Assembly: GCA_022013395.1 (NCBI GenBank)
Contig: JAKLQL010000153.1
Location: 1 to 7,572 of the forward strand
DNA from: Acetobacterium sp.
GTDB lineage: Bacteria > Bacillota > Clostridia > Eubacteriales > Eubacteriaceae
Direction: 5' to 3'
DNA length: 7,572 nucleotides
The position numbers were made by a program, and so were the translations under genes. The notes under the pieces are model-generated. The model saw nothing but the letters and a program-made list of their open reading frames with translations. It made no database searches and had not been told where the DNA came from. The first letter of the stretch is position 1; each line of letters opens with the position of its first letter. Positions 5,711-7,572 of the stretch are shown piece after piece.

Positions 5711-6433
5711 TTAGCGACGCTTCAGATGTTTAAAGACTTCACCGATGCTTCCTTTAATGATCAGATTTGCGCGGGAATCCATGGGTGTTGAAGATTTATT
5801 TACCAGCACCAGCTCGTTCCCACGATAATAATCAATGAGCCCTGCGGCCGGGTAAACGCCCAGCGATGTCCCGCCAATGATCAAAACCGCTGCTTTGGCA
5901 ATCGCCGACAACGATTGATTCATAATCTCATTATCCAGGCCTTCACCATATAGCACAACATCTGGTTTGATCGTTCCCCCACAGCTACATTTGGGAACCC
6001 CTTCATTTTCAAGAATCGCTTGAACCGGATAAAACTGCTGACATCGCATGCAGTAATTGCGATGTACCGAACCATGGAGTTCCAACACATTTTTGCTCCC
6101 TGCCAGATGGTGAAGTCCGTCAATATTCTGGGTAATTACCGCCTTCAGCTTTCCCGCTGCCTCCAATTCAGCCAAGGCGATATGCGCATCATTTGGTTTT
6201 GCATTCAGATACAACATCTTATTACGATAGAAATGATAGAATTCTTCCGTATTATTCATAAAAAAATTATGGGAAAGAATTGTTTCCGGGGGATATTGAT
6301 AGGTTTGATTATACAATCCATCGACACTCCGGAAATCAGGGATCCCACTTTCAGTGGAAACACCAGCCCCGCCAAAAAAAACAATATTGCCTGATTCTTC
6401 TACCAGTTTCTTTAATTTTTCAATGTCTGTCAT
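5711..6433 (-). CDS. Sir2-family NAD-dependent protein deacylase (sirtuin)
   Basis: A 240-residue sirtuin, a normal bacterial length. It removes acetyl or related acyl groups from lysines, consuming NAD and releasing nicotinamide and O-acyl-ADP-ribose. Visible motifs are GGAGVSTESGIPDFRS at 21-36 (NAD binding), TQNIDGLHHLAG at 101-112, the catalytic His120 in ELHGS, zinc ligands C128, C131, C149 and C151 (CMRC and CSC), GGTSLGVYPAAGL, and a C-terminal nucleotide-contact stretch with NKSSTPMDSRANL. All key residues are present. The frame is open to a TTG at 6451 that overlaps the upstream stop, but that codon has no ribosome binding site; the ATG at 6433-6431 has AGAGG 5 nt upstream and is preferred. 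It lies 14 nt after the hydrolase gene, so the two form an operon. In bacteria such enzymes often act on acetyl-CoA synthetase-type targets; no target gene is linked here. Confidence 0.95.
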   Translation of the reverse strand: MTDIEKLKKLVEESGNIVFFGGAGVSTESGIPDFRSVDGLYNQTYQYPPETILSHNFFMNNTEEFYHFYRNKMLYLNAKPNDAHIALAELEAAGKLKAVITQNIDGLHHLAGSKNVLELHGSVHRNYCMRCQQFYPVQAILENEGVPKCSCGGTIKPDVVLYGEGLDNEIMNQSLSAIAKAAVLIIGGTSLGVYPAAGLIDYYRGNELVLVNKSSTPMDSRANLIIKGSIGEVFKHLKRR

Positions 6434-6447
6434 TTTATCCTCTTTTC

Positions 6448-7050
6448 TCAAATCTGTTCTGATTGTTCAATTCTACTTAAAAAGTATTCTATCATAGCTA
6501 ACGCTTTTTTTTCTGACTGCAAATGAAAATCACTTCCGTAGGGATCTGCAAAACCATGATTCCCCTGCAAGACAAGGGTCTCAACGCTGTGCTTCTGGGC
6601 AAGCGTTGGGATAATCGACTGTACATCAAACGATTTTTCCTGTTCCGGAAATACCAGCAGACAGGGACAAATCGGGTTGACATCCAAATAGTCCCGGATT
6701 CGCGACCCATAATAACCAATCATCCCATCACAACTTTTATTTTCAGTGAGCCGCCAGGCAATTGTAGCGCCAACACTTGATCCAAAAATTATGATTTTTT
6801 TATACCGATCTCTCAGTTTGCTAATCTCAATCCCAACTTTTTCATATCGTTCAAAGCCACTATCGGTTATAAAATGATCATATGCCGCGCGGCCCTCTGA
6901 ATATGAATAGGTACCGCCCAGATCCACACAGTAGGTGTCATAATCCCGCAGCCTAAAAAAATCTGTCCAATCTTTTATATACTGATTGATTCCATAAATT
7001 TCCGGAATGATCACAACCGCTTTTGTTGATCCGATCTTTTGTTTAAACAT
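6448..7050 (-). CDS. Dienelactone hydrolase-like alpha/beta hydrolase
   Basis: A 200-residue alpha/beta hydrolase resembling the dienelactone hydrolase family. PEIYGINQYIKDW at 16-28 corresponds to the family's E-x-F-G-x-N region, including the conserved glutamate (E17). The nucleophile elbow is GSSVG at 90-94, so the nucleophile would be Ser92 rather than the Cys of classical dienelactone hydrolase. GNHGFADP at 163-170 supplies His165. The acid residue is not certain: E138 or D142, in FPEQEKSFDV, are candidates. No signal peptide is visible, so it is cytoplasmic. The substrate cannot be told from sequence and no aromatic degradation genes are nearby. The ATG at 7050-7048 has GGAGAG 5 nt upstream. 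It is the first gene of an operon with the Sir2 deacylase 14 nt downstream. Confidence 0.85.
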   Translation of the reverse strand: MFKQKIGSTKAVVIIPEIYGINQYIKDWTDFFRLRDYDTYCVDLGGTYSYSEGRAAYDHFITDSGFERYEKVGIEISKLRDRYKKIIIFGSSVGATIAWRLTENKSCDGMIGYYGSRIRDYLDVNPICPCLLVFPEQEKSFDVQSIIPTLAQKHSVETLVLQGNHGFADPYGSDFHLQSEKKALAMIEYFLSRIEQSEQI

Positions 7051-7104
7051 ATCATCTCTCCACTATTTAAATTTCTGTTCACTTAAGATTAACTCGCTTT
7101 GTTA

Positions 7105-7134
7105 AATATACCTCAACATCCGTTACCGTGTCCA
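7105..7134 (-). promoter_or_regulatory. Candidate promoter of the hydrolase-sir2 operon
   Basis: On the minus strand TGGACA (7134-7129) matches five of six -35 consensus bases. An 18-nt spacer separates it from TATATT (7110-7105), which matches five of six -10 bases. Transcription would begin near 7098, leaving a leader of about 48 nt before the hydrolase ATG. Confidence 0.5.
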
Positions 7135-7212
7135 TATCGAGGGGAAAATATTGGATAAATTTTTTTGAACTGGTAATTTATGAACAATTATGAATACATT
7201 TCGTCATTATTG

Positions 7213-7241
7213 TAGATATCTGCCTGAAAAATAGTTATAAT
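7213..7241 (+). promoter_or_regulatory. Candidate promoter of the right-edge gene
   Basis: TAGATA at 7213-7218 (four of six -35 bases) is separated by 17 nt from a perfect TATAAT at 7236-7241. Transcription would start near 7248, about 57 nt before the ATG at 7305. It is divergent from the hydrolase-sir2 promoter, with about 80 nt between the two -35 elements. Confidence 0.55.
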
Positions 7242-7304
7242 AGATACAAACTTGCTGTTTAGCGATTTTTATGACTTTTGTGATCATTTGAAAGGATACA
7301 ACTC

Positions 7305-7572
7305 ATGCGAAAAATAATTGAAATCAATGACTTCGATTCGGAATATAGTCATGTTGAATATATAGCTGCTGACAATATCGTCCTTCTGACTTGGAAAAAA
7401 TTCTGTTCTAAAAATAACTATCGCAACCCAACCACTTTTGCAGTTGATCTGTTGAATCGATATCCAGGAAGCAATTTTGTTGTCGATGCACGAAATGGAT
7501 TTGAAGATGAAAAAGAAGATGTCACTTGGGGTTTTTCCGTCTTGCTGCCAGCCATGTCAAAAACAGATTGTA
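7305..7572 (+). CDS. Conserved-looking hypothetical protein, N-terminal part
   Basis: An open frame starts with ATG at 7305, preceded by AAAGGA at 7291-7296 with 8-nt spacing, and stays open for 89 codons to the window edge. The peptide begins MRKIIEINDFDSEYSHVEYI and contains VLLTWKKFCSKNNYRNPTTF around residues 26-45, NFVVDARNGFEDEKEDVTWG around 58-77 and FSVLLPAMSKTDC at the cut end. Codon use looks like its neighbours, and the promoter and ribosome binding site support a real gene. It is acidic and soluble so far, with no membrane segment or signal peptide. I do not recognise the family, and no function can be assigned; the missing C-terminal part may hold the informative domain. Confidence 0.8.
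   Translation, partial: MRKIIEINDFDSEYSHVEYIAADNIVLLTWKKFCSKNNYRNPTTFAVDLLNRYPGSNFVVDARNGFEDEKEDVTWGFSVLLPAMSKTDC

Noticed and set aside
6434..6451. Longer Sir2 reading frame starting at TTG (6451), overlapping the hydrolase stop
   Set aside because: No ribosome binding site precedes the TTG, while the ATG at 6433 has AGAGG at a 5-nt spacing and gives a normal sirtuin N-terminus.

Overview
The window looks like chromosomal DNA of a low-to-moderate GC, strictly anaerobic member of the Bacillota (Clostridia). The evidence is a Gram-positive-type mraZ-rsmH-ftsL-pbp order, strong AAGGAG-type ribosome binding sites on most genes, and several families common in anaerobic clostridia and archaea: UPF0237/UPF0210, FmdE and the TIGR00300 ornithine cyclodeaminase family. 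An acetogen such as Acetobacterium or another Eubacteriaceae would fit, but that is inferred from gene content. I see no insertion sequences, CRISPR arrays, tRNA or rRNA genes.

Left part (1-1986, minus strand): the start of the division and cell wall cluster. A strong promoter at 1958-1986 drives mraZ, rsmH, ftsL and the first 20 codons of a gene that is probably a class B penicillin-binding protein and runs off the left edge. The promoter is overlaid by four GTGG-type repeats with an exact 10-nt period, which fits autoregulation by MraZ.

Middle part (2128-5656, plus strand): a divergent promoter drives a small ACT-domain protein (UPF0237) and its usual partner UPF0210. A hairpin follows, then a free-standing FmdE-domain gene with no visible promoter of its own. 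The hairpin's 3' arm can alternatively pair with the fmdE Shine-Dalgarno sequence. After a structured spacer with its own extended -10 promoter comes a 361-residue protein with an LOR/SDH N-terminal region and an ornithine cyclodeaminase-like C-terminal region. It ends at a perfect 20-bp hairpin that terminates transcription from both sides.

Right part (5711-7572): a two-gene minus-strand operon encodes a dienelactone-hydrolase-like alpha/beta hydrolase and a Sir2 NAD-dependent deacylase. A divergent plus-strand gene of unknown function starts at 7305 and is cut by the right edge.

Most of the window is ordinary housekeeping or conserved-hypothetical sequence. The points most worth following are the MraZ operator laid over the core promoter, the uncharacterised UPF0237-UPF0210(-FmdE) unit with its possible RNA switch, and the stand-alone bacterial TIGR00300 protein. 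I found no clear evidence of an entirely new system.
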